From assembly GCA_044371425.1 (NCBI GenBank), contig JBILTR010000001.1:248001-312000 (forward strand): a DNA stretch of 64,000 nt, in the 5' to 3' direction. Positions within the stretch are counted from its first letter, which is position 1, and the number at the start of each line of letters is the position of its first letter. Under the pieces are notes generated by a model. That model saw only the letters and a list, made by a program, of their open reading frames with translations. It was not told the origin of the DNA and made no database searches. This document shows positions 27,144 to 36,147 of the stretch, one piece after another. The stretch is from JBEISR01 sp044371425 (lineage in GTDB: Bacteria > Planctomycetota > Planctomycetia > Pirellulales > Pirellulaceae). A program made the position numbers and the translations under genes.

Positions 27144-28541
27144 CTACCATCGCTTCAGATAGCCGACAGGGAGGGGGCTGAAGCGAGCCATCCGAGTGGC
27201 TGTGTTCAGGTCTGGGACGAAAACAAACCCACTGCTCCAGGGCAAGTCGTTCAGTGTCAGATCGCCATCCAGTCGCCATTCCTCTTCCGTCCGCCAGCGA
27301 TCCTGAACCTCGGCATCTGCGTCGATGCCATAGCGAACGGGTCGAGCCCCCAGGTGGACAAGATGCCTCCTCGCGATCGCGATGCCGTAGGGTTCCCAGT
27401 CCCACCGCTGCAGATGTCGCTGATAACAACGTGAGTCCAGAAGATCTCTCAGTGGTTTGGCAGAAAAGGAAATCGATCGACTCCCGGATCGCTTGAGGTA
27501 ACCGGTCGCCAGCAGCCTGCGGTCCTGGAGGATTCGGATCAGCGTCTCCAGCGGAGAGGGTATCTCCCAACGATCCTGCCGCAAGATCTCATCGATGTGC
27601 TCTCCAAAATCTTGCTGCGGCCATGGGCCAGGATTGGCGCGCGTGCAATGAACCAGCCAGTCGGACGCTCCTGGTGCGCGATGTGGCTTGTCCGGCAACG
27701 GAAAGATCGGGGCTGTCGTATGCTTTGCATCGAACCAGCCCAACGTGCGAATCGATCGAGGGATGAAAGTGGTGGACTTGGGGGCGCATGCCGCTGGCTG
27801 ATCCCAACGGTGGATCGTGTCGCGTAATTCGGGCAGAGTTTTCGTTCGCAGTTGGAGGGCCCGTTCTGTTTGCCCTTTCGGCATGCAATGGATCACTTCC
27901 ATGGAGTCGACCAAGAGGGCCATGAGTGAATCGATGGAGGGGAAATCGAATCGATCCCCTATCGTCACCAACAGCTTGCGCTCCCAAGACTCTTTGCTAG
28001 GTTGCATGGCGCGACGGGATCGACGGCGTTGGATCTCGACCAGACAGACCTCGACGCCAAACCGCTCTGCTAGTTCGCACTGGTACTTGAGAACAGGACT
28101 GCTGGTTGGCGTCAGGAGCGTTGCACGGCGCCTGCCAATCGCCTCGATCGCCTGACTCAACCGAATCATCCAGCCGGGCGCGAAAGGATCGGTGCGCGAT
28201 CGATAGGAGCTGAAAATGGCTGCGGTTGGTCGATCCCAGTCGATATCGCCAATTTCATCCACCGCGACCAAGCCGAATGGACCCCGAAGAACTGGCCACC
28301 AGGGGCGTGGCCAATGGAGCTGGCTGGTGGACTCGTCGGTCACCTGGTCACCAGACTCTCCGTAGCCATCTGGTTCGGGTTCTCGTAACCAACCGATCCG
28401 CTCGCTTCGTTCATGGCAAGTCCTTCGATGAGCCGACGAAGGGGGCTCCACCGTTGGGGCATCCAGATCGATCCATCGAATGCCAGTGCATCCGAGTTGG
28501 TAGTTCGACTCGGGCAACGTTTGGGATAAAGGTGCCAGCAT
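27144..28541 (-). CDS. Uncharacterised protein, possible Rossmann-like core
   Basis: A 465-residue soluble protein that I do not recognise. The ATG at 28541 is preceded by GGAG at eight bases; the frame is open for another 140 codons upstream, but that stretch is Arg/Ser/Pro-rich and reads like non-coding sequence. Residues about 75-200 contain alternating strands and helices: FGLVAVDEIG, AAIFSSYRSR, RRRATLLTPTSS, GVEVCLVEI, KLLVTIGD. Together these suggest a nucleotide-binding or SLOG-type Rossmann fold. The rest is Trp-, Arg- and His-rich with a winged-helix-like stretch (LETLIRILQDRRLLATGYLKR). There is no signal peptide or membrane segment. It may be specific to planctomycetes. The neighbours give no functional hint. 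Confidence 0.6.
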   Translation of the reverse strand: MLAPLSQTLPESNYQLGCTGIRWIDLDAPTVEPPSSAHRRTCHERSERIGWLREPEPDGYGESGDQVTDESTSQLHWPRPWWPVLRGPFGLVAVDEIGDIDWDRPTAAIFSSYRSRTDPFAPGWMIRLSQAIEAIGRRRATLLTPTSSPVLKYQCELAERFGVEVCLVEIQRRRSRRAMQPSKESWERKLLVTIGDRFDFPSIDSLMALLVDSMEVIHCMPKGQTERALQLRTKTLPELRDTIHRWDQPAACAPKSTTFIPRSIRTLGWFDAKHTTAPIFPLPDKPHRAPGASDWLVHCTRANPGPWPQQDFGEHIDEILRQDRWEIPSPLETLIRILQDRRLLATGYLKRSGSRSISFSAKPLRDLLDSRCYQRHLQRWDWEPYGIAIARRHLVHLGARPVRYGIDADAEVQDRWRTEEEWRLDGDLTLNDLPWSSGFVFVPDLNTATRMARFSPLPVGYLKRW

Positions 28542-28937
28542 GCCTTCCGCTCCATCAATTCGAAGCGCTTCCGTCACTGGCGGAGGCTCCACTCCCAGAT
28601 CCCTCCGATTGGCCCCAATCGGACCCGATCGCTTCCCTACCCCCGAAAAAGCTGGGGCAAGTTGGAACCTTCGCGACACAGCCACCGTCTTACTTTTGGA
28701 ACCTACTGCATCGTAGCAATGGGCAGGGTGAGACCAACTGTCCAGTGGGACCGAACGCCGCGAAGCGGCTGGGATCCGACGGAAATCAGCCGCTTTGCCC
28801 TCCATCCGTTCGATCCCAACCGGGAACTGGCGGTTGAATCGGCTGGATTCCGGCGGTTTCAGTTGCAGAGAGCCGATTTCGATTCCATAATTCAGATACG
28901 CTTTCGCCTTCTTTTCGTTGATGAGGCACTGTCTGCC
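28542..28937. other. Divergent gap between the uncharacterised gene and a small secreted-protein gene
   Basis: 396 bp. Open frames exist on both strands, but their composition is not protein-like and they overlap one another. Promoters for both flanking genes should be here. I see no clear hexamers, repeats or RNA structure. Confidence 0.35.
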
Positions 28938-29408
28938 ATGCGTCCGCGCCGGTCGACCAACCAACCAATCCCATGCTTCGGCGGATTCTTCCGTCGTGCT
29001 GTGATGGTTTTGGTGACCCTTCTGGTAGGGGGTGTGGCCTCGGAGCTGCAGGCGGGGTGTGCACGTTTAGGGCAACAGGAAGAGGTTTTCCTTCGCCACA
29101 TGCACCAGCGCGGCCACGGGGTGGTGCTCCTGGACATTCTTGCGGTTGCCGATTCAGGTCAGGCTTGGAGTGTGCGGTATGCCCCTGAGCCACCTTGTCG
29201 AGGTGCGCATTGCCGGGAGTCGAAGAACTTGCCGGTCCCGGAAATGATGCCGCCGAACCAGAATGGTCCTCGCAAATCGCTAGGACATGCCGCTTCTTTG
29301 CGGGATTCTTTTCCCGCAGGCTTCCCGGACGAAGCTTGGAGCATCCCAGCCGACTTGGGATCGCCAACTCGTCGGGTTTCGATCGATGTGCCTCCTCCAA
29401 GAGGTTGA
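28938..29408 (+). CDS. Small secreted protein of unknown function
   Basis: 156 residues. A basic N-terminus (FFRR) is followed by a hydrophobic segment (VMVLVTLLVGGVA, about residues 22-35) and a probable cleavage site near LQA-GC. The mature part is short and contains PEPPCRGAHCRE, a paired-Cys Pro-rich segment of a kind I associate with small planctomycete exported proteins. The C-terminal part is low in hydrophobic residues. The ATG at 28938 has only a distant GAGG upstream, so the start is uncertain; an internal ATG at 29004 would remove the basic region. Function unknown. The signal peptide and composition make it likely to be real. Confidence 0.55.
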   Translation: MRPRRSTNQPIPCFGGFFRRAVMVLVTLLVGGVASELQAGCARLGQQEEVFLRHMHQRGHGVVLLDILAVADSGQAWSVRYAPEPPCRGAHCRESKNLPVPEMMPPNQNGPRKSLGHAASLRDSFPAGFPDEAWSIPADLGSPTRRVSIDVPPPRG

Positions 29409-29757
29409 TCGTTGCAGGGAGTTCCGTGATCGGAAGCTTGGGCTGAGGACTTTTCCTTAGAAGCACCGATCTTGGGCTGCCCAGTCGTTCCGATTCTTTT
29501 CTGAAAGTGCAACGAACGTCTAGCCATCCTGATGGCGGACCAGCCTTTCGGAAAGAGAGATAGGAACGACGGACGATCCAACGGAAGTCAGCGAGTTGTC
29601 GCGGAAGACTCTCGCGAATCTTCTGGGTGGAATTTTGAGGAAGCCAGCCGTCTGCCTGCGGGCATCACGAACTGGCTGAATCGACTACCGCAGGGCGGAT
29701 ACCGTTCCCCCCGTATGTTCCATCGATTCCATCGAAACAAGCAAAGGGATTTAAGCG
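29409..29757. other. Leader region of the DUF1559 gene
   Basis: 349 bp with no supported gene. It should carry the promoter and 5' leader of the DUF1559 gene. AAGGGA close to the end of the region serves as that gene's ribosome-binding site. I recognise no other signal. Confidence 0.4.
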
Positions 29758-30753
29758 ATGCGTCGCAATACTTCATATTCATTGTCTCGTTCGGGTTTCA
29801 CGCTGGTCGAACTTCTCGTGGTGATCGCCATCATCGGTATTCTGGTCGGGCTGCTGCTGCCTGCGGTTCAGGCCGCTCGGGAAGCAGCTCGCCGAATGCA
29901 GTGCAGCAACAACCTGAAGCAGATCGGTTTGGCGATTCTCAACTACGAATCGACCTACAAACGATTTCCTCCCGGGAACCTTGTAGGTGCGAATTTCACT
30001 GGTTTGAGCGTTCATGCTCGTCTGTTGCCGTTCCTAGAGCAGGCGAATCTTTACAACATGGTCGATCTGAATGCGGCCTATGATTCGCCGACCAACAACA
30101 ACGCGCGGCTACAGACGGTGGCGACCTTCCAGTGCCCATCGGATCCGACCTCGAGGCTGCCGGTGGCTTTGGGGGGAACCAACAACTACTACGCCAACCA
30201 AGGGACCGGCCTCCTCTTCGGTGCCCCTCCCACCGATTCCTCCGACCCCAATTTTGGCCAGCCCCCGCAGAACGGCGTCTTTTTCCGAGACAGCCGTGTT
30301 GGTACACGCGATATCACCGACGGGATGTCGCAGACCGTTTGCTTTTCTGAAAAGCTGAAGGGGGATGGTAGCAACGGTTTGGCAACCCTGCGAACCGATA
30401 TGTTCCGACCTGGAACGTTCCCCAACACGGCGGATCAAGCGGTTGCCGATTGCATTGCGTTCAACTTCCTCGATCTATCGCGACAGGGAGTTTCCAACGT
30501 CGGGGCACCTTGGATCTGGGCCTACCATTCGTCGACTCTCTATCAGCACGTCGCTGGCCCGAACACTCGGTCGTGCATGTTCCCGCCCGGGCGGATCATG
30601 TCGACCGCATCCAGCCAGCACACCGGTGGCGTGCAGACGCTGCGCTGTGATGGTTCGGTGCAGTTCGTTGGCAATCCGATCGAGTTGAGGATTTGGCGAG
30701 CCTATGGTACTCGCGCCGAAGCCGAAGTGATCAACGATACGGCGGCTGAGTAA
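29758..30753 (+). CDS. DUF1559 protein with prepilin-type N-terminal cleavage/methylation signal
   Basis: A 331-residue protein of the large planctomycete pseudopilin-like family. The short basic leader ends in Gly at SGFTLVELLVVIAI: prepilin peptidase is expected to cut after Gly13 and methylate the Phe. The hydrophobic helix covers residues 14-35. The family-defining stretch AVQAAREAARRMQCSNNLKQIGLA follows, here noted only in part (REAARRMQC), then a long beta-rich domain. The C-terminus has the usual H-X9-DG motif region (SSQHTGGVQTLRCDGSVQF), which includes the conserved LxCDGSV pattern. These proteins may form surface fibres, but this is not proven. A hairpin 49 bp downstream and a small lipoprotein gene after it complete a common planctomycete arrangement. 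Confidence 0.95.
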   Translation: MRRNTSYSLSRSGFTLVELLVVIAIIGILVGLLLPAVQAAREAARRMQCSNNLKQIGLAILNYESTYKRFPPGNLVGANFTGLSVHARLLPFLEQANLYNMVDLNAAYDSPTNNNARLQTVATFQCPSDPTSRLPVALGGTNNYYANQGTGLLFGAPPTDSSDPNFGQPPQNGVFFRDSRVGTRDITDGMSQTVCFSEKLKGDGSNGLATLRTDMFRPGTFPNTADQAVADCIAFNFLDLSRQGVSNVGAPWIWAYHSSTLYQHVAGPNTRSCMFPPGRIMSTASSQHTGGVQTLRCDGSVQFVGNPIELRIWRAYGTRAEAEVINDTAAE

Positions 30754-31060
30754 GCCGCGATTGGCCCGAGGCTGGTGCGGCTATCGCTTTACCGAATCGC
30801 CCTCCTTCGTCTGCTTGCTACAAGCAGGCGAAGGAGCGGTCGTTTGGGTTTCTCTCGGTGTTCGATCCGCATTCCCTCTGGTCTGCTGAAGTCACCCTCG
30901 ACGGTAGGCGACGCTCGCGATGGCGAGGGGAGCTTCGGACCGTTCGACGGATCTTGCTGCTGTCCTCTTCCTACTTGCCTGGCGCGCAGCCTGGGAAATC
31001 GACGTTGATCTAGCAGCATCTGATCAAACCTGTCTGTACTTGAACTCATTGGATCGATTC
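30754..31060. other. Gap between the DUF1559 gene and the lipoprotein gene
   Basis: 307 bp holding the hairpin at 30802-30836 and otherwise no recognisable feature. The hairpin suggests that transcription of the DUF1559 gene is terminated or attenuated before the lipoprotein gene. Confidence 0.4.
30802..30836 (+). terminator. Stem-loop downstream of the DUF1559 gene
   Basis: A 16-bp stem (30802-30817 with 30821-30836) with a single G-T wobble and the tight loop CTA. It is followed by a moderately T-rich stretch (GTTTGGGTTTCTC) rather than a clean T-tract. It is probably a terminator or an mRNA-stabilising hairpin. Confidence 0.65.
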
Positions 31061-31468
31061 ATGCACGCAGCAAATGCATTTGCGAAACGTTCTCCATTGT
31101 TCGCCTGGCCGATCGCGATCGCTTTGCTTTGGATGGCCACCATCTGCCTGCCCGGCTGTACGAAGTCGACCGGGGTGGCAGGAGAAGCCGATTTGGCCTC
31201 CGGCCAGCGCTTGCTGGAAGGAGTGCTGGAGAAATGGAAACAGGGAGAAAAGATCGCTTCCAACAACGACGTCGTGGTCGGCGACTACCAGTGGGAAGCG
31301 AATTGGCGTTTGGAGAAGTACACGATCGAGCCAGGGGTCTCCTATTCCTCTGACTCGATGCTCTTTCCGGTCAAGCTACAGCTGGTTGACCCGAAAGGAA
31401 CCAGCAAAGAAGAGGCGGCTCAGTATGTCGTTGGGACGTCACCGAAAGTGACCGTCATCCGGCAGTAG
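31061..31468 (+). CDS. Small lipoprotein downstream of the DUF1559 gene
   Basis: 135 residues. The N-terminus is a lipoprotein signal: basic start, hydrophobic core (PIAIALLWMATICL) and lipobox LPGC with Cys33. The mature domain (about 100 residues) has mixed helices and strands: a Lys/Glu-rich helix, then WEANWRLEKYTIEPG, VKLQLVDPKG and a final KVTVIRQ strand. It resembles no family I can name. Small lipoproteins commonly follow DUF1559 genes in planctomycetes, so a role at the cell surface with the pseudopilin-like protein is a reasonable inference. The upstream GGAT is a weak ribosome-binding site. Confidence 0.75.
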   Translation: MHAANAFAKRSPLFAWPIAIALLWMATICLPGCTKSTGVAGEADLASGQRLLEGVLEKWKQGEKIASNNDVVVGDYQWEANWRLEKYTIEPGVSYSSDSMLFPVKLQLVDPKGTSKEEAAQYVVGTSPKVTVIRQ

Positions 31469-31553
31469 GAGGGACTTGCCTTCAGGCTGTTGGGAGTGGC
31501 TTGCTGTATCACAAAAAACCACAACCCGGAGCGACACTCGGGGGAGAAATCTT

Positions 31554-32828
31554 ATGAAGCGATGGATGTTCTGGATCGTCGTATCGATTGTTTTTGCTTT
31601 AGGCGACAGGTCGATGGCTCAGGAGCGTCAGCCCAAGCCAATTCCGGTCGATCGAGCTCAAGCGAAGCGAGCCTTGGAGGCGCTGAAGGATCGCCAGCCT
31701 CGCCTTCCGCTAGCGCCACCAACGGAGGAAGAAAAGCAGAGTTGGGGGGTGCAGGCGATTGTGACCAATGGTCTTGCCCGGCGACGCTATCTGCCGGAGA
31801 CCTGGTTTGCGGCAGATTTCGGGCAGGATCCTTTGATGCTGCTGGAGTATCCGCTGAAGACCAAGTGTTTCTGGGTGGTATCGCGAGCCAACAATTGCCA
31901 GTACTGCCTGGGGCATCAGGAGCACAAGCTGACGGCGATTGGCATGACCGATGCCCAGTTGGCCGGGTTGGATGCTGGTGGTCCGGATGAAGACGGACGA
32001 ACAAGGGCTTGCCTTGAGGCCGCAAGAAGGATCACGTTGGAGCCTCATTTGTGGAGTGGTTCGGATCTCGAGTTGTTGCGGGAGCAGATGACCGACGAGC
32101 AGATCATCGAGATGGTTTACACGATCAGCATGTTCAACTCGGTCAATCGCTGGACCGATTCTCTGGGGCTGCCGCAGGATCGCGTTTTCCGAGGGGAGTC
32201 GCGGTCCTTCGTCACCGAGGATCTTTCGGAAGACCGCCTGCCATCCAGGATCATCCGGGGGATGCCGCAGGACCGCGGCGAGCTTCCCTCTTGGGAGTCG
32301 ATTGCCAGTAGCAAACCAGGGTGGAAAATCCGATTGCCGGAGTCCGAGCGGGCCGGTCGCGTCCTGGGTCGGAAGGTCCAAGGTGACTGGGAGCGAGCGA
32401 TGAGCCTATTCCCGGAAGTGGGGACCAAACAGTTGGTCAGCATCGAGTCGATCGTGGAGGGAGCCGACCTGTCGCCCGAGCTGGTGGCGAGGATTGGTTG
32501 GATCTGTGCGCGTCACAATCGCGCCGATGCCATGGCCAGATTTTGGTTGGCTCGATGGAACACCCTGGGGCAACCCGAAGGGGAGTTGGCGAGAGCGGAG
32601 GTGGCTAGATCGGAAGATGCAGCGATCCGCCAGGTGGAGCTGTTTGCGAAGCGCCTGACGGTTCAGCCACAGTCGGTCGTCGATGAAGATATCGAATCGC
32701 TGCGGGCGCATTACACCGATCGGCAGACCGCTCAGATCGTCTATGCCATCGGCGCCTGCAATCTGCTCGACCGGTTCACTCGTTGCCTTGGAGTCGAGAT
32801 GCTGCCAGATGGGGCCACAAGTCCCTAG
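31554..32828 (+). CDS. Carboxymuconolactone decarboxylase/AhpD-like protein, two-domain, exported
   Basis: 424 residues from the ATG at 31554, which has GGGGAG at eight bases. Residues 1-22 are a signal peptide ending in SMA-QER. The first AhpD-like helical domain (about residues 70-230) has the redox motif C115-Q-Y-C118-L-G-H121. The conserved C-terminal helix of the fold (MVYTISMFNSVNRWTDSLGL) follows. A second, diverged copy occupies about residues 290-420: its helix IVYAIGACNLLDRFTRCLGV aligns with the one above, but it has no CxxC. The protein may be a peroxidase-like or thiol-redox enzyme in the periplasm. The actual reaction is unknown for these long forms. Confidence 0.82.
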   Translation: MKRWMFWIVVSIVFALGDRSMAQERQPKPIPVDRAQAKRALEALKDRQPRLPLAPPTEEEKQSWGVQAIVTNGLARRRYLPETWFAADFGQDPLMLLEYPLKTKCFWVVSRANNCQYCLGHQEHKLTAIGMTDAQLAGLDAGGPDEDGRTRACLEAARRITLEPHLWSGSDLELLREQMTDEQIIEMVYTISMFNSVNRWTDSLGLPQDRVFRGESRSFVTEDLSEDRLPSRIIRGMPQDRGELPSWESIASSKPGWKIRLPESERAGRVLGRKVQGDWERAMSLFPEVGTKQLVSIESIVEGADLSPELVARIGWICARHNRADAMARFWLARWNTLGQPEGELARAEVARSEDAAIRQVELFAKRLTVQPQSVVDEDIESLRAHYTDRQTAQIVYAIGACNLLDRFTRCLGVEMLPDGATSP

Positions 32829-32932
32829 TGGTTGGGTCCCGATCGAGAGCATCGAGTGCTTGCTGAGGTGGTCTGCTGTGGCGGCTATCGAACAAGGAAT
32901 CGCCATCCAACGCCATCGGTCGCTACATGAAA

Positions 32933-34096
32933 TCAGGACTTCAGAGCCTGATGAAGTGTTCGGGCGAGGTGGAGGATATCTTCCTGATCGTTGTAGAGGT
33001 GGCAACTGACGCGGATCAGGTGCCGCCCCTGGAATTCGACAATCGGTACCTCGATGCGTCCCAGTTGCCAGAGTTGTTGCTGTAGCTGACGGTGGTCTCC
33101 CTCGGGAAGCCACACGGCAGCCATCATCGAATACCACTGGGGCGTATCGGGAGCCAGGGTGGAAGTTTGCAGTAGGTCCAAAAGCGTCTGGCGGGCAAAC
33201 TGCGCTAGAGCGTGATTGCGACTGCGAACAGCGTCGGGATCACGTTGCTGGAACCAATCGATGGCCGTTGGGATGGTCAGCAAGGGGCTGACGTCGCGCG
33301 TCCCAGTCCACACATAGTGGTCGCTCCATTGCTCCACTGGCCGAGGCTTTAGGCGTCCCCAGGATAGGCAAAGCGGCTTGGCTAGCGCCTCGTGCCAGCG
33401 GGGTTTGGCGTAAAGGAAGCCGCTGCCCAGAGGAGCGCAAAGCCATTTGTGGCAGCTGGCTAGATAGAAATCGCAGTCGAGCTGTCTCAGGGAAAGCGGG
33501 ACCTGCAACGGAGCGTGGGGACCGTCGATGGCCAGAGGTACCCCGAGGCTGGCAGCTTCCCTAGCAAGTCGCTCAACCGGCAGCGTGATGGCGGTGGGCG
33601 AAGTGATATGGCTGGCGATCCAGAGGGCGGTGTGCGGTGTGTGGGAACGTCGATAGGCATCGACCACTTGCATGGGATCTTCGAGTGGGAGCTCCAGGTG
33701 AGCATCGAGGACGGAGGCACCTACTTCCTGGCATCGTCGCTCCCAAATGCTCCGTACCACACCATATTCGTGAGGGTTGAGCAACACTTGCTGGCCTGGC
33801 TTGAGAGGGAAGCTGTAGGCCAGTTGGTTCATCGCCTGGGTTGCATTTTCGAAGAGGGCAAGGCAACTGGAATCGCAGTCGATCCATCGGGCCAACTGGT
33901 GCTGCGCATCGAACCATGCGGATTCCATCTGGCGAAGATAGAAGTCCATTGGCTGTTGGGAACAGGCCTGCTGCCAGGATCGTTGAGCCTCCCAGACGTC
34001 TCGTGGGGGTGGCCCGAAAGAACCATGATTCAAGTAAGTCGTGTCATCGCGCAGCACCCACTGCGAACGATCGGCATGGCTGGTCGGAGAGTTCAT
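32933..34096 (-). CDS. Aminotransferase class V / isopenicillin N epimerase-like protein
   Basis: A 387-residue PLP enzyme of fold type I. The ATG at 34096 is used; an in-frame GTG 11 codons upstream is possible. The family opening YLNHGSFGPPPRDV is at about residues 20-33. ENATQAMN is the cofactor-phosphate region, SHITSPTA and IDGPHAPLQVP include the Asp that contacts the PLP ring, and SCHKWLCAPLGSGFLY contains the Schiff-base Lys. The C-terminal small domain is complete. Relatives include cysteine desulfurase-like lyases and isopenicillin N epimerase-like proteins of unknown substrate. It diverges from the mch gene, with 122 bp between starts. Confidence 0.87.
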   Translation of the reverse strand: MNSPTSHADRSQWVLRDDTTYLNHGSFGPPPRDVWEAQRSWQQACSQQPMDFYLRQMESAWFDAQHQLARWIDCDSSCLALFENATQAMNQLAYSFPLKPGQQVLLNPHEYGVVRSIWERRCQEVGASVLDAHLELPLEDPMQVVDAYRRSHTPHTALWIASHITSPTAITLPVERLAREAASLGVPLAIDGPHAPLQVPLSLRQLDCDFYLASCHKWLCAPLGSGFLYAKPRWHEALAKPLCLSWGRLKPRPVEQWSDHYVWTGTRDVSPLLTIPTAIDWFQQRDPDAVRSRNHALAQFARQTLLDLLQTSTLAPDTPQWYSMMAAVWLPEGDHRQLQQQLWQLGRIEVPIVEFQGRHLIRVSCHLYNDQEDILHLARTLHQALKS

Positions 34097-34218
34097 GAAT
34101 CGTGCTGCGCAGTGGAATTCTCTAGTCACCCGAGTCGGTCTTCAGCTTGGCATGTTCCGGAAACGCTATTCTAATGGCGACGGGATGGATGGGATGGATG
34201 GTCTTGTGGGGAAAAACG

Positions 34219-35169
34219 ATGGACTTGAATGCTCAAGCGGAATCGCTGTGCCGCAGTGCTCTGGCGGATCCGGACGAACTGAGGATCGCTGCGCACCAGA
34301 CCTCCAGTGGGGCTACCGTGATCGATTTTGGGGTCGAGGTAGTCGGTGGCTTGGAGGCGGGGAGAATGCTGGCGGAGATCTGCACCGGCGGCGCTGCCGA
34401 GGTGACTTTATTGCCGCCTCAAAGGGAGCTGGGGCCGTGGCCGATGGTGCAGGTTCGTTCCGACGAACCGGTGGCTGCTTTCATGGGAGCTCAGTATGCA
34501 GGGTGGCCGATTCAGCATGGCAAGTTTTACGCCATGGGATCTGGCCCGATGCGGCAACGGCGGGGCGAGGAAGCGGTTTTGGATCGCTGTGGACTGGTTC
34601 AAGCTGGGGATCGCGCGGTGGGGGTCCTGGAGTGCGACCGGCTTCCGGAGGATGCCATCTGCGTGGCGATTGCCGAAGCATGCAAAGTCCCCGTCGAGCG
34701 GCTGACGCTGTGTGTGGCACCGACTCGTTCGATCGCCGGTTGTGTGCAGGTCGTGGCGCGCAGTGTGGAAACGTGCCTCCATAAGATGTTCGAACTGGGG
34801 GTCGACCTTTCGATCGTTCGAAGCGGCATGGGGGTGGCGCCGTTGCCTCCCGTGCGGACCGATTTCGCCGAAGGGATCGGCGTAACCAATGACGCGATCC
34901 TCTATGGAGGTCAGGTCGCCCTGTGGGTCGATGCCGAGGATGGGCAGGTGCAACCGCATGTCGAAGCGATCCCCAGTCGATCGTCGCGGGATTGGGGGAA
35001 GCCGTTCGCTGAGGTTTTTCGCGGTTACAAGTACGATTTTTATCTAGTCGACAAGGGGCTGTTTTCACCCGCCGAGGTGATGATCAGCAACCTCCGCAGC
35101 GGGCGTTGCTGGCGGTCCGGGGAACTACGTCCCGACATGATCCACCAGTCGTTTTTGGGAACCTCTTGA
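34219..35169 (+). CDS. mch: Methenyltetrahydromethanopterin cyclohydrolase
   Basis: 316 residues, the usual length for Mch. It catalyses hydrolysis of methenyl-H4MPT to formyl-H4MPT in the tetrahydromethanopterin-linked C1 pathway, which planctomycetes share with methylotrophic proteobacteria and methanogens. The ATG at 34219 has GGGG at eight bases. Recognisable segments are GATVIDFGVEVVGGLEAGR, AEICTGGAAEV, YAMGSGPMR, VAPTRSIAGCVQVVARSVETC (partial) and GIGVTNDAILYGG. The next gene, an ATP-grasp ligase, starts on the base after this stop, as in methylotroph H4MPT clusters. No other pathway genes (fae, mtdB, fhc) are in the window. Confidence 0.92.
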   Translation: MDLNAQAESLCRSALADPDELRIAAHQTSSGATVIDFGVEVVGGLEAGRMLAEICTGGAAEVTLLPPQRELGPWPMVQVRSDEPVAAFMGAQYAGWPIQHGKFYAMGSGPMRQRRGEEAVLDRCGLVQAGDRAVGVLECDRLPEDAICVAIAEACKVPVERLTLCVAPTRSIAGCVQVVARSVETCLHKMFELGVDLSIVRSGMGVAPLPPVRTDFAEGIGVTNDAILYGGQVALWVDAEDGQVQPHVEAIPSRSSRDWGKPFAEVFRGYKYDFYLVDKGLFSPAEVMISNLRSGRCWRSGELRPDMIHQSFLGTS

Positions 35170-36147
35170 GTGGCTGCACTTCGGACGATCGCCCTTCTTG
35201 GGAACCCCTATGGCTGGTACGCTCGCGATTTGGCGCGCGCTGCGAAGTCGCGAGGGATCGAGCTGCTTCCGGTTTCGTTCGAGCATCTGGAGACGTCGCT
35301 TGGTGAGGCAGTTTCGGCGGGGCTGCGGCTTCCGGCAGCGTCCAGCCGCACCACACCTGATCTAGAGCGACCGATCCCGCTGGATCCCCGAGTGCCTGGA
35401 TGTCCTGATCTTTTGCTGGTCCGGTCGATGCCGATGGGATCGCTGGAGCAGGTGATCTTTCGAGTCAACGCGCTCCATCAAATGGCCAGCCATGGACTGC
35501 TGGTGGTCAATTCACCCCGATCGCTAGAGATCGCCATCGACAAGTGGCTGACGCTGCGATTGCTTCAGGAGAGTGGCCTTCCGATTCCTACCACCATTTG
35601 TTGTCAGACCCGTCGGCAGGCGATGGAGGGATGGGAGTTTCTCGGGAGACGTTGCGTGGTCAAGCCGGTCTTTGGCAGCGAAGGGCGAGGGATCATTCGC
35701 GTGGAGGATCCCGATATCGCATGGCGGGTTTTCGGTGCGATCGAGCAGACTCGCAGCCTGATCTACTTGCAGCAATTTCTGGAATCTCCAGGTTACGATC
35801 TCCGGCTGCTAGTGATCGATGGCCAAGTCCACTCCGTTCGGCGAACGGGGGTGGGGGGCGACTGGCGCAACAACCTTTCCCGAGGCGGAACGGCCGAACC
35901 CTGGGAGGCATCCCAAGGGGAGCAGCGGTTAGCGATCCAGGCGGCTTCGGTGATCGGCGCGTCGCTGGCAGGGGTCGATCTGCTTCCGACCCAGCAGGGG
36001 CCGGTGCTGCTGGAGATCAACGGCATTCCAGGCTGGAAGGGAACCGCCAAAGCCCTCGCACGCGATCTATCGCTGGATGTGATCGATGCGCTGATCGCCA
36101 TGCATGCCCGTCATCGCGTCCACCGGGGCGATGAAGATCCTTCGTAA
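35170..36147 (+). CDS. ATP-grasp ligase, RimK/MptN-like, linked to mch
   Basis: 325 residues starting at a GTG that directly abuts the mch stop. The N-terminal pre-ATP-grasp domain begins with IALLGNPYGWYARDL. The ATP-grasp core shows VVKPVFGSEGRGI (glycine-rich ATP-binding loop), LQQFLESPGYDLRLLVIDG, and the metal-binding LLEINGIPGWKG near the end. The family adds glutamate to carboxyl acceptors; in archaea MptN adds glutamate to tetrahydromethanopterin. In methylotroph gene clusters RimK-like ligases (orf5/orf17 type) sit beside mch. I infer a role in cofactor side-chain glutamylation or another step of cofactor synthesis. Strict coupling with mch supports this, but the acceptor is unproven. 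Confidence 0.85.
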   Translation: MAALRTIALLGNPYGWYARDLARAAKSRGIELLPVSFEHLETSLGEAVSAGLRLPAASSRTTPDLERPIPLDPRVPGCPDLLLVRSMPMGSLEQVIFRVNALHQMASHGLLVVNSPRSLEIAIDKWLTLRLLQESGLPIPTTICCQTRRQAMEGWEFLGRRCVVKPVFGSEGRGIIRVEDPDIAWRVFGAIEQTRSLIYLQQFLESPGYDLRLLVIDGQVHSVRRTGVGGDWRNNLSRGGTAEPWEASQGEQRLAIQAASVIGASLAGVDLLPTQQGPVLLEINGIPGWKGTAKALARDLSLDVIDALIAMHARHRVHRGDEDPS

